Source: Saccharomonospora sp. CUA-673
GTDB taxonomy: Bacteria; Actinomycetota; Actinomycetes; Mycobacteriales; Pseudonocardiaceae
Length of the DNA: 64,000 nt
Direction of reading: 5' to 3'
NCBI RefSeq assembly: GCF_001942305.1
Contig: NZ_MKKE01000002.1
Coordinates: 62,001 to 126,000 of the forward strand
In this document: piece by piece, positions 45,510 through 54,066 of the stretch
Layout of the letters: each line of letters opens with the position of its first letter
Numbering within the stretch: the stretch's first letter is position 1
Notes under the pieces: model-generated
The model's input: the letters and a program-made list of their open reading frames with translations, nothing else
The model's database searches: none
Told to the model about the DNA's origin: nothing
Translations under genes and position numbers: made by a program

Positions 45510-46094
45510 ACCCGTTCCGCCTCCCCGGATTCGCCGTCGACGAACTCACGGGTGGGAATGCGCGTACCAGGCCCACCCGCGTTATGCGATACAGCGGGAC
45601 TCGAAGTCCCGTGTGAGACGTGCCGGAGCCCCGAGCTCCTGCGACGTCCGCGAGGCGGCGCCTTCTTGACCGCGCCCGTTCACCGTAGCAGCGGCCCGCC
45701 TGCGGTACGAGGTCGTCGGCCCTGCTGACATCGGCGCATGCACCGATCGCCGAGGTGTCCGCGCACGGTGCGTGAACCCTGCCGATGCTCGCGCCGCCAC
45801 CGCACGTCGCCTCGCCGCACCGGACCGTTGCCGGATGCGCGCCCGCGGCGGTCACCCACCGCAGCGGTCGTGCCGACACCGACCGACGCGTAGTCGGCCG
45901 AATTTTCACTCCACTCAGCGACACGACGGACATCGCCGACCACGTCGGGGATTCCGCGTCGGGTCCGGGTGCGACGCCGCTGGCGGGCGTACCGTCCGGA
46001 GTACGACATACGATGGCCGGCCGAGGCCGAGCACGGACCGCGAGCGACACCGGCACGTCCCGGACGGGGACGGACCACGGGGAGGGCACGCTTC
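45510..46094. other. 585-bp non-coding region between STAS and GAF-ANTAR genes
   Basis: No convincing gene on either strand. It must hold the two divergent promoters. A small perfect hairpin CGGGACT-CGA-AGTCCCG lies at 45595-45611, about 90 bases upstream of the STAS start. I see no repeat or mobile element. Confidence 0.5.
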
Positions 46095-46868
46095 ATGAAC
46101 CGACCTTCGACCGGCGCGCAGGGAGCCGCGCCGCAGCCGGACGGTCCCGTCGAGGTGGCCGAGCACTTCACGACCTTCACCCGCTCGCTGCTGGCTTCCG
46201 AGAATGTGTCCGAGGTCCTGGAACGGGTCGTCGACGCGTGCTGGCGGGTCATACCCGGTGCCGAGCTCGTCAGCGTCACCCTCCGCGATCCCCAGGGCGA
46301 GTTCTTCACGCCCGTCGAGACCGACCAACTGGCGACGGAGATCGACCGGCTGCAGTACCGATTCGACGAGGGCCCGTGTCTGTCGGCCGCCGATCCGGAC
46401 GGGCCCGCGCTCGCCGCGAGCAACGACCTCTCGCGCGATCCCCAGTGGCCGCGGTTCGGACCGGCAGCGAGTGAGCTCGGTGTGGTCTCGCTCCTGGCGA
46501 CCTCGTTGCTCCCCACGCACCGGCCACCGCAGATCACCGGGGCACTCAACATCTACGCCAAGAAGCCCGCGGCCTTCGGTCCGGGCACCGCCGACAGCGC
46601 CCTACTGCTGGCCACTCATGCCTCCCTCGCCCTGGCCCACACCGACGCGGTGACCCGGGCCGCGCTCGAGCGCGAACAGTTGCGCCGCGCGATCGGCTCC
46701 CGCGACGTGATCGGCCAGGCCAAGGGCATCCTCATGGAACGCCGGGGGCTGTCGGCCGACGAGGCGTTCGACGTGCTGCGCACCACCTCGCAGCAGTTGA
46801 ACATGAAGGTCGCCGAGCTCGCCCAACAGTTGACCGACGGACACACCCCCGGACTCGCCGAGGAGTAA
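46095..46868 (+). CDS. GAF-ANTAR RNA-binding antiterminator
   Basis: A 257-residue cytoplasmic regulator. The GAF domain spans about 30-180 (LLASENVSEVLERVVDACW to SALLLATHASLALAH) and the ANTAR domain about 195-250 (IGSRDVIGQAKGILMERRGLSADEAFDVLRTTSQQ in two blocks). ANTAR domains bind paired RNA hairpins and prevent termination; GAF domains sense small ligands or redox. ATG 46095 has GGGAGGG upstream. Divergent from the STAS gene, both being stress-signalling types common in actinobacteria. Confidence 0.92.
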   Translation: MNRPSTGAQGAAPQPDGPVEVAEHFTTFTRSLLASENVSEVLERVVDACWRVIPGAELVSVTLRDPQGEFFTPVETDQLATEIDRLQYRFDEGPCLSAADPDGPALAASNDLSRDPQWPRFGPAASELGVVSLLATSLLPTHRPPQITGALNIYAKKPAAFGPGTADSALLLATHASLALAHTDAVTRAALEREQLRRAIGSRDVIGQAKGILMERRGLSADEAFDVLRTTSQQLNMKVAELAQQLTDGHTPGLAEE

Positions 46869-46925
46869 CCGGTCCGAGGCCACCGGGGCGGTGGCGCGAC
46901 GGCTGCCAGCGGGGCCGGTGATGAC

Positions 46926-48244
46926 TCAGGCGGATCGGAAGAAACGGTCGAGCACGCGGACGCCGAACTTGAGTGCATCGACCGGGACCCGCTCGTCGAC
47001 GCCGTGGAACAGCGCCGAGAAGTCGAGGTCGGCGGGCAGCTGCAGCGGCGCGAATCCGAAGTTGCGGATGCCGAGGCGCTGGAACGACTTGGCGTCCGTG
47101 CCGGCCGAGAGCATGTACGGCAGGGTGCGGGCGCCCGGGTCCTCGGCGAGGACGGCGGCCGTCATCGCGTCGACGATCGGCCCGTCGAACGTCGTCTCGA
47201 CGGGCGGCAGTTCCATCCACTCGCGTTCGACGTCGGGACCGAGCAGTTCGTCCAGTTCGCGGTCGAACGCCTCGACGCGGCCCGGCAGGATGCGGCAGTC
47301 GACGGACGCTCGGCGACCGAGGGGATGACGTTGGACTTGTAGCCCGCGTCGAGCATCGTCGGGTTCGCGGTGTCGCGCAGGGTCGCGCCGATCATGCGCG
47401 AGATGTTGCCGAGTTTCGCGACGCTGCCCTCGAGGTCGTCCTCGGGGAAGTCCCAGCCGGTGATCTCGGTGACGCCGTCGAGGAACTCGCGCACCGAATC
47501 GGAGACCACGAGCGGGAACTGGTGCCGGCCCAGCTTCGCGACCGCCTCGGACAGCTTCGTGACGGCGTTGTCGTGGTGGATCATCGATCCGTGGCCCGCC
47601 GTGCCCCGCACGCGCAGCCGCATCCAGCGGATCCCGCGCTGTGCGGTTTCGACGAGGTAGGCCCGCACGTCGTCCTTGAGCGTGATCGAGAAGCCGCCGA
47701 CCTCGCTGATCGCCTCGGTGGCGCCCTCGAACAGTTCCGGCCGGTTCGACACGAGCCACTGGGCGCCGTACTTGCCGCCTGCCTCCTCGTCGGCCAGGAA
47801 CGCGAAGATCATGTCGCGCGGCGGGACGATGCCGTTGCGCTTGTAGTGCCGCGCGAGGGCCAGCGTCATGCCGACCATGTCCTTCATGTCGACGGCGCCG
47901 CGGCCCCACACGTAGCCGTCCTGCACGGCGCCCGAGAACGGGTGCACGGACCACTCACCCGGATCCGCGGGGACGACGTCCAGGTGGCCGTGCACCAGCA
48001 GGGCACCCCGCGACGGATCGGCGCCGGCCAACCGTGCGATGACGTTGTGCCGGTTCGCCCCGCCCGATTCGACGTACTCGATCTCGTACCCGACCTCGGT
48101 GAGCTTCTCGGCGACGTACTCGGCCGCGGCGCGCTCCCCCACGACCGTCTCGGGATCGCCCGTGTTGGTCGTGTCGATGCGGATGAGCTCGCTCGTGAGA
48201 GTCACGGCCTCGTCGGCGGCCGCCTCGATCAGGTTCTCCGTCAC
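46926..48244 (-). CDS. M20-family metallopeptidase, frameshifted
   Basis: A zinc peptidase/deacylase of about 439 residues (ArgE/DapE/CPG2 group, annotated in actinobacteria as M20/M25/M40). Seen: LLVHGHLDVVPAD and WGRGAVDMKDMVGM with metal ligands, AFLADEEAGG with the catalytic Glu, and AGTDAKSFQRLGIRNFGFAP at the C-terminal metal ligand. The first frame ends at SNVIPSVAE; the protein resumes as ASVDCRILPGRVEAF one base out of phase, with one base missing near 47311. GTG 48244 has GGAAGG suitably placed. It probably removes amino acids from N-acyl or dipeptide substrates; specificity is not evident. Confidence 0.9.
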
Positions 48245-48356
48245 GCCCACCTTCCTACCATCTGTGACAGTTGATGCAGGTGAGACACATGTGGTCGACT
48301 CCGCCGACCCCCCTACTCCGGCGGGCGGACCCGTCCGCTACTCTATTCCCCAGCAA

Positions 48357-48440
48357 GTCCGAGTGGCGGAATGGCAGACGCGCTAGCTTGAGGTGCTAGT
48401 GCCCGTAAAGGGCGTGGGGGTTCAAGTCCCCCCTCGGACA
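48357..48440 (+). tRNA. tRNA-Leu (anticodon GAG)
   Basis: An 84-base class II tRNA. The acceptor stem GTCCGAG (48357-48363) pairs with CTCGGAC (48433-48439), discriminator A48440. The anticodon arm is CTAGC-TTGAGGT-GCTAG with anticodon GAG, reading CUC/CUU. A long variable arm (TGCCCGTAAAGGGCG) and the T-arm GGGGGTTCAAGTCCCCC are present. CCA is not encoded. A rho-independent terminator follows directly. Confidence 0.98.
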
Positions 48441-48448
48441 CACAGATC

Positions 48449-48480
48449 ATTCACCCGGTTCGCCGGGTGAATTTTTATTT
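48449..48480 (+). terminator. Rho-independent terminator after tRNA-Leu
   Basis: Perfect stem ATTCACCCGG (48449-48458) and CCGGGTGAAT (48463-48472) with a TTCG loop, followed by TTTTATTT. Textbook intrinsic terminator. Confidence 0.95.
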
Positions 48481-48713
48481 GCGCACCTTTCCCCTCCCGG
48501 CTCGTGCACCCGCAGGTCGACGCCCCCGTGGGGCGGTCGTCAGCGCACCCGCGCGCCTCCCCAGAACGTGAATCTGTTTCGTATCAGATGGCCCGGAGGC
48601 CTTGTGCCCGGTCATGTGAACCGTGTTTATTGACGGCGGTGCGGTTGCCGAGGACCGAGTGTGCCGGGTGTCGCACGCGCTGACGATGCAGTCGCAACCG
48701 CGGAGAGGACATC

Positions 48714-50513
48714 ATGAACGATCCCGAGAACGGCACGGTGACGCGGCGCTCGGTGCTGGTCGGCGCCGGTGCGGCCGCGGTGGGTGCGGCCATCCCCGTG
48801 ATGACGGCAAGCAGTGCGGGCGCGGCGCCGGGCGCGGGCGGTGACGACGCCGATGCGATCGTGGTGGGTGGTGGTCTCGCCGGACTGGTCGCGACCTCGG
48901 AACTGGTGGCCCAGGGCCGCAAGGTGCTGCTGCTCGACCAGGAGCCCGAGGCCAGCCTGGGTGGGCAGGCGTTCTGGTCGCTGGGCGGGCTGCTGTTCAT
49001 CGACTCCAAGGAACAGCGGCTGGCCGGTATCCGCGACTCGTTGGAGCTCGCGCGCGCCGACTGGTTCGGCACCGCCGGTTTCGACCGGGGCGTCGACGAT
49101 CCGCAGGGCGAGGACTACTGGGCGGCACAATGGGCCGAGGCGTACCTCCAGTTCGCCGCCACGGAGAAGCGTTCGTGGCTGCACGGCATGGGCGTGCGGT
49201 GGGTGCCGATCGTGGGCTGGGCCGAGCGCGGCGGTCAGCATGCGGACGGGCACGGCAACTCGGTGCCGCGTTTCCACCTCACGCTCGGCACCGGACCCGG
49301 TGTGATGGAGCCGTTCGAGAAGAAGGTGCGCAAGGCCGCCGACGAGGGCCTGGTGTCGTTCCGCTTCCGCCACCAGGTGGACGAGCTGACGGTGACGAAC
49401 GGTGTCGTCGACGGGGTTCGGGGCGGAATCCTCGAACCCAGCAACGCCGAGCGCGGTACGCCGAGCTCGCGCACGCGGGTCGGGGATTTCGAGCTGCACG
49501 CGCCCGTGGTGATCGTGACGTCCGGCGGCATCGGCGGCAACCAGGATCTGGTGCGGCAGAACTGGCCGGACTGGCTCGGCGCCCCGCCGAAGCGCATGAT
49601 CACCGGCGTTCCGGCCCATGTGGACGGTCGGATGCTCGGCATCTCCGAGCAGGCCGGTGCGCGACTGGTCAACCGCGACCGGATGTGGCACTACACCGAG
49701 GGGCTTGCCAACCACTCCCCGATCTGGCCCGATCACGGCATCCGGGTGCTGGCGGCGCCCTCGTCGATGTGGTTCGACGCGACCGGACGCCGGTTCCCCA
49801 ACCCCGGCGTTCCCAGTTACGACACCCTCGGTACGTTGCAGCTGATCAAGGACAGCGGCCACGACTACTCGTGGTTCGTGCTGAACCAGCGGATCATCGA
49901 CAAGGAATTCATCCTCTCCGGTTCCGAGCAGAACCCGGAGCTGACCCGCAAGGACATGGCCGGTTACCTCGCCAGCAGGGCGCTCAACGACACGCCGCCG
50001 CCGGTCAAGGCGTTCCAGGACTCCGGCGAGGACTTCGTGATGGCCAACACCGTGCGCGAACTCGTGGCCCGGATGAACCAGCTCACCGGCGACAACCTGC
50101 TCGACGCCGACGACCTGGAGAGGCAGCTCGTGCAGCGGGATCGCCAGGTGGACAACGACTTCACCAAGGACGAACAGGTGATGGGCATCCGCAACTCGCG
50201 GGCCTACGTCGGCGACAGCCTGATCCGCACCACCCGCCTGCACAAGATCCTCGACCCCGACGCGGGTCCGCTGATCGCCATCCGGATGAACCTGCTGACC
50301 CGTAAGACATTGGGCGGTCTGCAGACCAATCTGGACGGACAGGTGCTCGACCAGCAGGCCCGGCCGATCCCCGGTCTGTACGCCGCGGGCGAGGTCTCCG
50401 GTTTCGGCGGTGGCGGCGTGCACGGCTACCGCGCGCTCGAGGGCACGTTCCTCGGCGGCTGCCTGTTCTCCGGCCGTCAGGCCGGCCGCGCCGCCGCCCG
50501 CGCCACGGCCTGA
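48714..50513 (+). CDS. Tat-exported FAD-binding dehydrogenase (KstD/fumarate-reductase-like)
   Basis: A 599-residue flavoprotein. The Tat signal TRRSVLVGAGAAAVGA (10-25) precedes the FAD motif IVVGGGLAGLVATSEL; the C-terminal FAD motif is LYAAGEVSGFGGGGVHGYRALEGTFLGG in two blocks. It belongs to the FAD_binding_2 family with 3-ketosteroid delta-1-dehydrogenase and fumarate reductase flavoproteins; annotated relatives are simply called FAD-binding dehydrogenase. ATG 48714 has GGAGAGGA upstream. Substrate is unknown; export suggests oxidation or reduction of an extracytoplasmic substrate. It is monocistronic, with a strong terminator. Confidence 0.88.
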   Translation: MNDPENGTVTRRSVLVGAGAAAVGAAIPVMTASSAGAAPGAGGDDADAIVVGGGLAGLVATSELVAQGRKVLLLDQEPEASLGGQAFWSLGGLLFIDSKEQRLAGIRDSLELARADWFGTAGFDRGVDDPQGEDYWAAQWAEAYLQFAATEKRSWLHGMGVRWVPIVGWAERGGQHADGHGNSVPRFHLTLGTGPGVMEPFEKKVRKAADEGLVSFRFRHQVDELTVTNGVVDGVRGGILEPSNAERGTPSSRTRVGDFELHAPVVIVTSGGIGGNQDLVRQNWPDWLGAPPKRMITGVPAHVDGRMLGISEQAGARLVNRDRMWHYTEGLANHSPIWPDHGIRVLAAPSSMWFDATGRRFPNPGVPSYDTLGTLQLIKDSGHDYSWFVLNQRIIDKEFILSGSEQNPELTRKDMAGYLASRALNDTPPPVKAFQDSGEDFVMANTVRELVARMNQLTGDNLLDADDLERQLVQRDRQVDNDFTKDEQVMGIRNSRAYVGDSLIRTTRLHKILDPDAGPLIAIRMNLLTRKTLGGLQTNLDGQVLDQQARPIPGLYAAGEVSGFGGGGVHGYRALEGTFLGGCLFSGRQAGRAAARATA

Positions 50514-50537
50514 TGCGCTAGCAGCACTCGCACGGCG

Positions 50538-50575
50538 AAAGGGCTCGCGTTCCTTCGGGAGCGCGAGCCCTTTCC
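50538..50575. terminator. Bidirectional UUCG hairpin terminator
   Basis: 13-base arms GAAAGGGCTCGCG (50538-50550) and CGCGAGCCCTTTC (50563-50575); inside, TTCC-TTCG-GGAG forms a further stem with a UUCG tetraloop. It lies between convergent FAD dehydrogenase and lactate permease genes. Confidence 0.9.
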
Positions 50576-50606
50576 GTTGCCGGCGACCCGACCGCCGGCC
50601 GCCGTG

Positions 50607-52355
50607 TCACCGCCGGCGGCGCAGGAACCACACGGTCGCGGCGATACCCGCGACGAGCGCCCCGATCAGGAGCGTGCCGATGTTGAGTCCGAGGCCGTAG
50701 GCGAACACGTATCCCAGGCAACCCGCGAAGATCACGTAGTAGGTCAGCGGGATCAGGTTCTTGCGGATGATGTCGCCCTCGCGGCCGAGCAGGCCCACGG
50801 TGGCGGAGGCGGCCACGACGTTGTGCACGGTGACCATGTTGCCCGCGGCACCACCGACGGCCTGGGACGCCACGACGCTCTCCGGCGCGAGACCGACCTG
50901 TTCGGCGGTCGAGAACTGGAAGAGCGAGAACATCATGTTGCTGATCGTGTTCGAGCCGGCCACGAACGCGCCGAGGGCGCCGATCGCCGGGGCCAGCAAC
51001 GGCCAGTTCCCACCCGTGATGGCGGCGACGCCCTCGGCGATGGTCAACGGCATGCTCTCGTAGCCGGACAGGTTGATCTCGGAGTTGATGAACACGCGCA
51101 CCAGCGGGACCGCGAACAGCAGTGCGACGGCCACACCGAAGATCTGTTTCCCGGCGATCTGCCACGAGCCGAGGATCTCGGTGGTGCGCATGCGGTGCAG
51201 TCCGTAGGTCGCGATGCACACCACGATGAGCAGGAACCCGGGCAGATACAGCGGCTCGATGCTCTCGCTGATCTCCGTGCCGAAGATGTTCTCGAAGTCG
51301 ATCGTGATGCCGGTCAGGAATTCCTGGACCGGGGTGACGGTGCGGGTCACCACGAGCAGCAGCGCCAGCAGCACGTAGGGCGTCCAGGCCAGCAGCGGGT
51401 TGATCCGCCGCGACGGCACCTCGGTCTCGGGCTCGAGGGTGCCCATCCACCGCGGGTTCCACTGCTCGCGGTCGGGGAAGTCCCACGGTTGTGCGGGCAT
51501 GAACAGTCCGCGCCGCGCCGCGGTCACGACGATCGCCAGGCCGGTGAGTCCGCCGAGCAGTGCGGGGAACTCCGGGCCGAGCACGATGGCGAAGATGACG
51601 TACGGCACGGTCATCGCGAACGCGGAGAACAACGCGAACTTCCAGACGCCCAGTCCGTCACCGAACCGCCGGCGCTCGCCGAAGAAGCCCGTCACCATGC
51701 AGGCCAGGAACAGCGGAATGAGGGTGCCGATGATGGCGTGCATGAGGGCGACGTCGATGGCCACGCGCGCGACGTACTCCGGCATCTCCATGCCGAGCAC
51801 GCGCAGTCGGTCGTCGACGGCCGCGCTGCCGCTGAGCCCGTCGCCGATACCCGTGATGACGGGTGTGCCGGCGGCGCCGAACGTCACCGGCGTGGACTGG
51901 ATGACGAGCCCGACCATGACGGCGGCCATGGCCGGGAAGCCGAGCGCGAACAGCAGCGGTGCGACGACGGCGGCGGGGGTGCCGAATCCGGACGCGCCCT
52001 CGATGAACGAGCCGAACAGCCAGCCGATGATGATGGCCTGCACCCGCCGGTCGGGGCTGATGCTGGTGAACGTCGCCCGGATCGTGGCGAGACCGCCGCT
52101 CTTGCTCAGTGTCCCCAGCAACAACAGGGCACCGAACACGATGGCGAGGATCCCGAACGCCAGGACGAGACCTTCCACGCTGGCCGCGGCGATGACCGCG
52201 GCCTCGACGTCCCAGATCGCCGAGGCGATGACGACGACAGCGACGAAGCCGACGGGCATCGCGTATTTCGCCGGCCATCGGAACCCGACCAGGAGCACAC
52301 CCACCGCGGCCAGTGGGGCCAGCGCGATGAGACTCAGAACGGCCAGATTCTCCAT
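50607..52355 (-). CDS. lctP: L-lactate permease (LctP family)
   Basis: A 582-residue membrane permease with about 13 helices that co-transports lactate (or glycolate) with H+. Family motifs: [38 protein letters not shown] split over about 115-140, [13 protein letters not shown] and [28 protein letters not shown] 52355 (MENLAVLSL) is chosen; GTG 52376 is an alternative. A TGGT-3-ACCA operator of the LldR type lies about 330 bases upstream, implying a long leader and lactate-responsive repression. No lactate dehydrogenase gene is adjacent. Confidence 0.92.
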   Translation of the reverse strand: MENLAVLSLIALAPLAAVGVLLVGFRWPAKYAMPVGFVAVVVIASAIWDVEAAVIAAASVEGLVLAFGILAIVFGALLLLGTLSKSGGLATIRATFTSISPDRRVQAIIIGWLFGSFIEGASGFGTPAAVVAPLLFALGFPAMAAVMVGLVIQSTPVTFGAAGTPVITGIGDGLSGSAAVDDRLRVLGMEMPEYVARVAIDVALMHAIIGTLIPLFLACMVTGFFGERRRFGDGLGVWKFALFSAFAMTVPYVIFAIVLGPEFPALLGGLTGLAIVVTAARRGLFMPAQPWDFPDREQWNPRWMGTLEPETEVPSRRINPLLAWTPYVLLALLLVVTRTVTPVQEFLTGITIDFENIFGTEISESIEPLYLPGFLLIVVCIATYGLHRMRTTEILGSWQIAGKQIFGVAVALLFAVPLVRVFINSEINLSGYESMPLTIAEGVAAITGGNWPLLAPAIGALGAFVAGSNTISNMMFSLFQFSTAEQVGLAPESVVASQAVGGAAGNMVTVHNVVAASATVGLLGREGDIIRKNLIPLTYYVIFAGCLGYVFAYGLGLNIGTLLIGALVAGIAATVWFLRRRR

Positions 52356-52686
52356 GCGAAACACACCCTTCGACACCTCGTCGTGTCTGAAAGCCGCCGT
52401 GTTTGAAGCCGTATTGCCTTGTGCCGTGTTGCCTCAAAAGCCCGCCGCACGTTTGTCGTACGGTGATTCGGTCGTCCGTGGAAGCTGGTCTAGGGATCCG
52501 CTACAGGTATCGACAATACGATTCCACAAAGTCCGCCATGGACTCTGTCGTCGACTTCCGACTTCCCGCGAGGATTGCATTCCGTATCGTGGATATCTGG
52601 CAATGCCCGTGCCGGGGCGGCCGCGTTCGGCAACCCGCCTCGCGAGGGGAACGTCATGCATACACCTCTGTATCGCTCGCTCCACA

Positions 52687-52705
52687 GCTATGGTCGCACC
52701 ATAGC
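52687..52705. promoter_or_regulatory. LldR/FadR-type GntR operator upstream of lctP
   Basis: Perfect palindrome GCTATGGT-CGC-ACCATAGC. The core TGGT-3-ACCA is the known recognition pattern of FadR-subfamily GntR regulators, including LldR of lactate genes. It is 331 bases upstream of the lctP start, and GATACA at about 52671-52666 could be the -10 of a promoter reading toward lctP. Confidence 0.75.
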
Positions 52706-52867
52706 GACGAGACCCGGGTGCCGCAATGCTCCATTCGCCACGACGCACCGCACACACGCGTCACGCCGCGTGACAGTTAACCCGGACCAGTGCGATCGTT
52801 CCGATTACCCCGGCGGCGCCGAATGGTTGTCGGCCGCTTTTCCGCGATGCGGATTCTGGAAATGCGA

Positions 52868-52918
52868 CCACCGCGGTGCCCTGCCGGCACACAATCGTCC
52901 GGACGGGCACCGCGGTGG
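52868..52918 (-). terminator. Hairpin terminator after the FMN reductase gene
   Basis: 14-base perfect arms CCACCGCGGTGCCC (52868-52881) and GGGCACCGCGGTGG (52905-52918) around a 23-base loop. A second short palindrome CCACCGTG-TC-CACGGTGG lies at 52955-52972, nearer the gene. Confidence 0.65.
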
Positions 52919-53002
52919 CGCGGCACTGCGGTCGTTCGACCCGGGCCCACGGGACCACCGTGTCCACGGTGGACGGCGCGCGCCCCTTCGGCCGCGGGGT
53001 CT

Positions 53003-53581
53003 TCAGAAGTCGTAGGTCTCCTGGGTGCGGGCGGTGCGCAGTGCGCGGGCCCACCAGAGGAGCTGGTCGGTCATGCCCTTGGCCGCGGTGGCGGTCTCGG
53101 GGTCGGTCGGCTGGCCCTCGTCGTCGAACAGGTCGTAGCAGTTGTGGAAGCTGAGGGTGTTGCGGATCGTCGTCGCGTGCACCTCGGGGAACACCTGACG
53201 GAGGTGCTCGGCGGCGCGCACGCCACCGGCCATGCCGCCGTAGGAGATCAGCGCGACGGGCTTGGCCTTCCACTCGTCGAGGTAGGCGTCGATGGCGGTC
53301 TTGAGGCTGGCCGGGTAGCTGTGGTTGTACTCGGGAGTCACCACCACGAAGGCGTCGGCGGCCGCCATGCGCGGCGCCAGCTCGGTCACGGGGGCCTCGG
53401 GCTCCTCGTGGAAGTCGCCGATCGTCTCGGGCAGCTTCGCCTCGGCGAGGTCGATGATGTCGACGTCGACGTCGTCACGGCCGCCGAGCTCGGCGGCGTA
53501 CCAGTTGGCAACGACCGGGCCGAAACGGCCACGGCGGGTGCTGCCGATGATGACAGCTACGGAGATCTTGTCTTCAGTCAT
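53003..53581 (-). CDS. NADPH-dependent FMN reductase
   Basis: A 192-residue flavodoxin-fold reductase. VAVIIGSTRRGRFGPVVANW (about 7-26) binds the FMN phosphate and VVTPEYNHSYPASLKTAIDAY is the second family block. It reduces FMN or quinones with NADPH. ATG 53581 has GAGGATGG upstream. It is divergent from a SoxR-like MerR gene, with the shared operator at 53598-53618 only 17 bases from its start, so it is almost certainly in that regulon. In Streptomyces, SoxR also controls an FMN-reductase-type gene, which supports the pairing. Confidence 0.92.
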   Translation of the reverse strand: MTEDKISVAVIIGSTRRGRFGPVVANWYAAELGGRDDVDVDIIDLAEAKLPETIGDFHEEPEAPVTELAPRMAAADAFVVVTPEYNHSYPASLKTAIDAYLDEWKAKPVALISYGGMAGGVRAAEHLRQVFPEVHATTIRNTLSFHNCYDLFDDEGQPTDPETATAAKGMTDQLLWWARALRTARTQETYDF

Positions 53582-53597
53582 GAACCCATCCTCGATC

Positions 53598-53618
53598 TTG
53601 AACATATGTTGAAGTCAA
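53598..53618. promoter_or_regulatory. MerR operator, copy 1 (merR/FMN reductase)
   Basis: A 21-base site made of TTGAACATATGTT, G, then AAGTCAA. The centre AACATATGTT is a perfect palindrome. Read on the minus strand it begins TTGACTTCAA, a -35 overlapping the operator in MerR fashion. The same site, one base different, occurs at 63585-63605 ahead of an MFS gene. Confidence 0.8.
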
Positions 53619-53643
53619 CCCGGCGGTCGCCTAGGCTAACGGC

Positions 53644-54066
53644 ATGACACCCATGACGGTGACCAGCCCGACCGTGACCAGGCCGGCGCCGACCGGCGAG
53701 CACCTGTCCGTCAGCGAGGTGGCCGAGGTCGCCGGCATCGCGCCGTCGGCGGTGCGCTTCTACGAGAAGCACGGCGTGATCAAGGCCGTCCGCACGCCGG
53801 GCAACCAGCGCCGCTTCGACGACTCCGCGGGCTGCCGCGTGCAGGTCGCCAAGCTCGCCCAGCGCGTGGGGCTGACCATCAAGGAGATCGCGGCGCTGTT
53901 CGACGGCCTGCCGCCGAACCCGTCCCCCGACCACTGGGACCGCATCGCGAACCGACTCGTCACCGAGGCACAGCAGCGCGTCGAGGAACTCAAGAGTCAT
54001 CTCGAGGTGCTCGGCTCCGACGCGCTGCTCTGCGAGGCCGGCGCGACACTCGACTCGGACTCGTAG
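53644..54066 (+). CDS. SoxR-like MerR regulator lacking the Fe-S cysteines
   Basis: A 140-residue MerR protein. The HTH and wing (LSVSEVAEVAGIAPSAVRFYEKHG and TPGNQRRFDDS) are close to SoxR, including the GNQRR wing, and a dimer helix follows (HWDRIANRLVTEAQQRVEELKSHL in two blocks). Where SoxR has CIGCGCLS.C for its [2Fe-2S] cluster, this protein has only Cys130 in LGSDALLCEAG; Cys64 is elsewhere. It therefore cannot bind a SoxR-type cluster and may sense a small molecule. Its last 70 bases overlap the convergent MFS gene. It should regulate itself, the FMN reductase and the MFS gene at 62268. Confidence 0.88.
   Translation: MTPMTVTSPTVTRPAPTGEHLSVSEVAEVAGIAPSAVRFYEKHGVIKAVRTPGNQRRFDDSAGCRVQVAKLAQRVGLTIKEIAALFDGLPPNPSPDHWDRIANRLVTEAQQRVEELKSHLEVLGSDALLCEAGATLDSDS

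Larger units (their letters stand above)
52356..53002. other. 647-bp intergenic region upstream of lctP
   Basis: No credible gene. It holds, in order, the lctP leader, an LldR-type operator (52687-52705), and two GC-rich hairpins near 52868-52918 and 52955-52972 that follow the FMN reductase gene. The AT content between 52440 and 52700 is higher than average for the window, as expected for promoters. Confidence 0.6.

Noticed and set aside
45595-45611. Perfect 7-bp hairpin upstream of the STAS gene as a riboregulator
   Set aside because: Too short and isolated to support a claim beyond a chance GC-rich hairpin.
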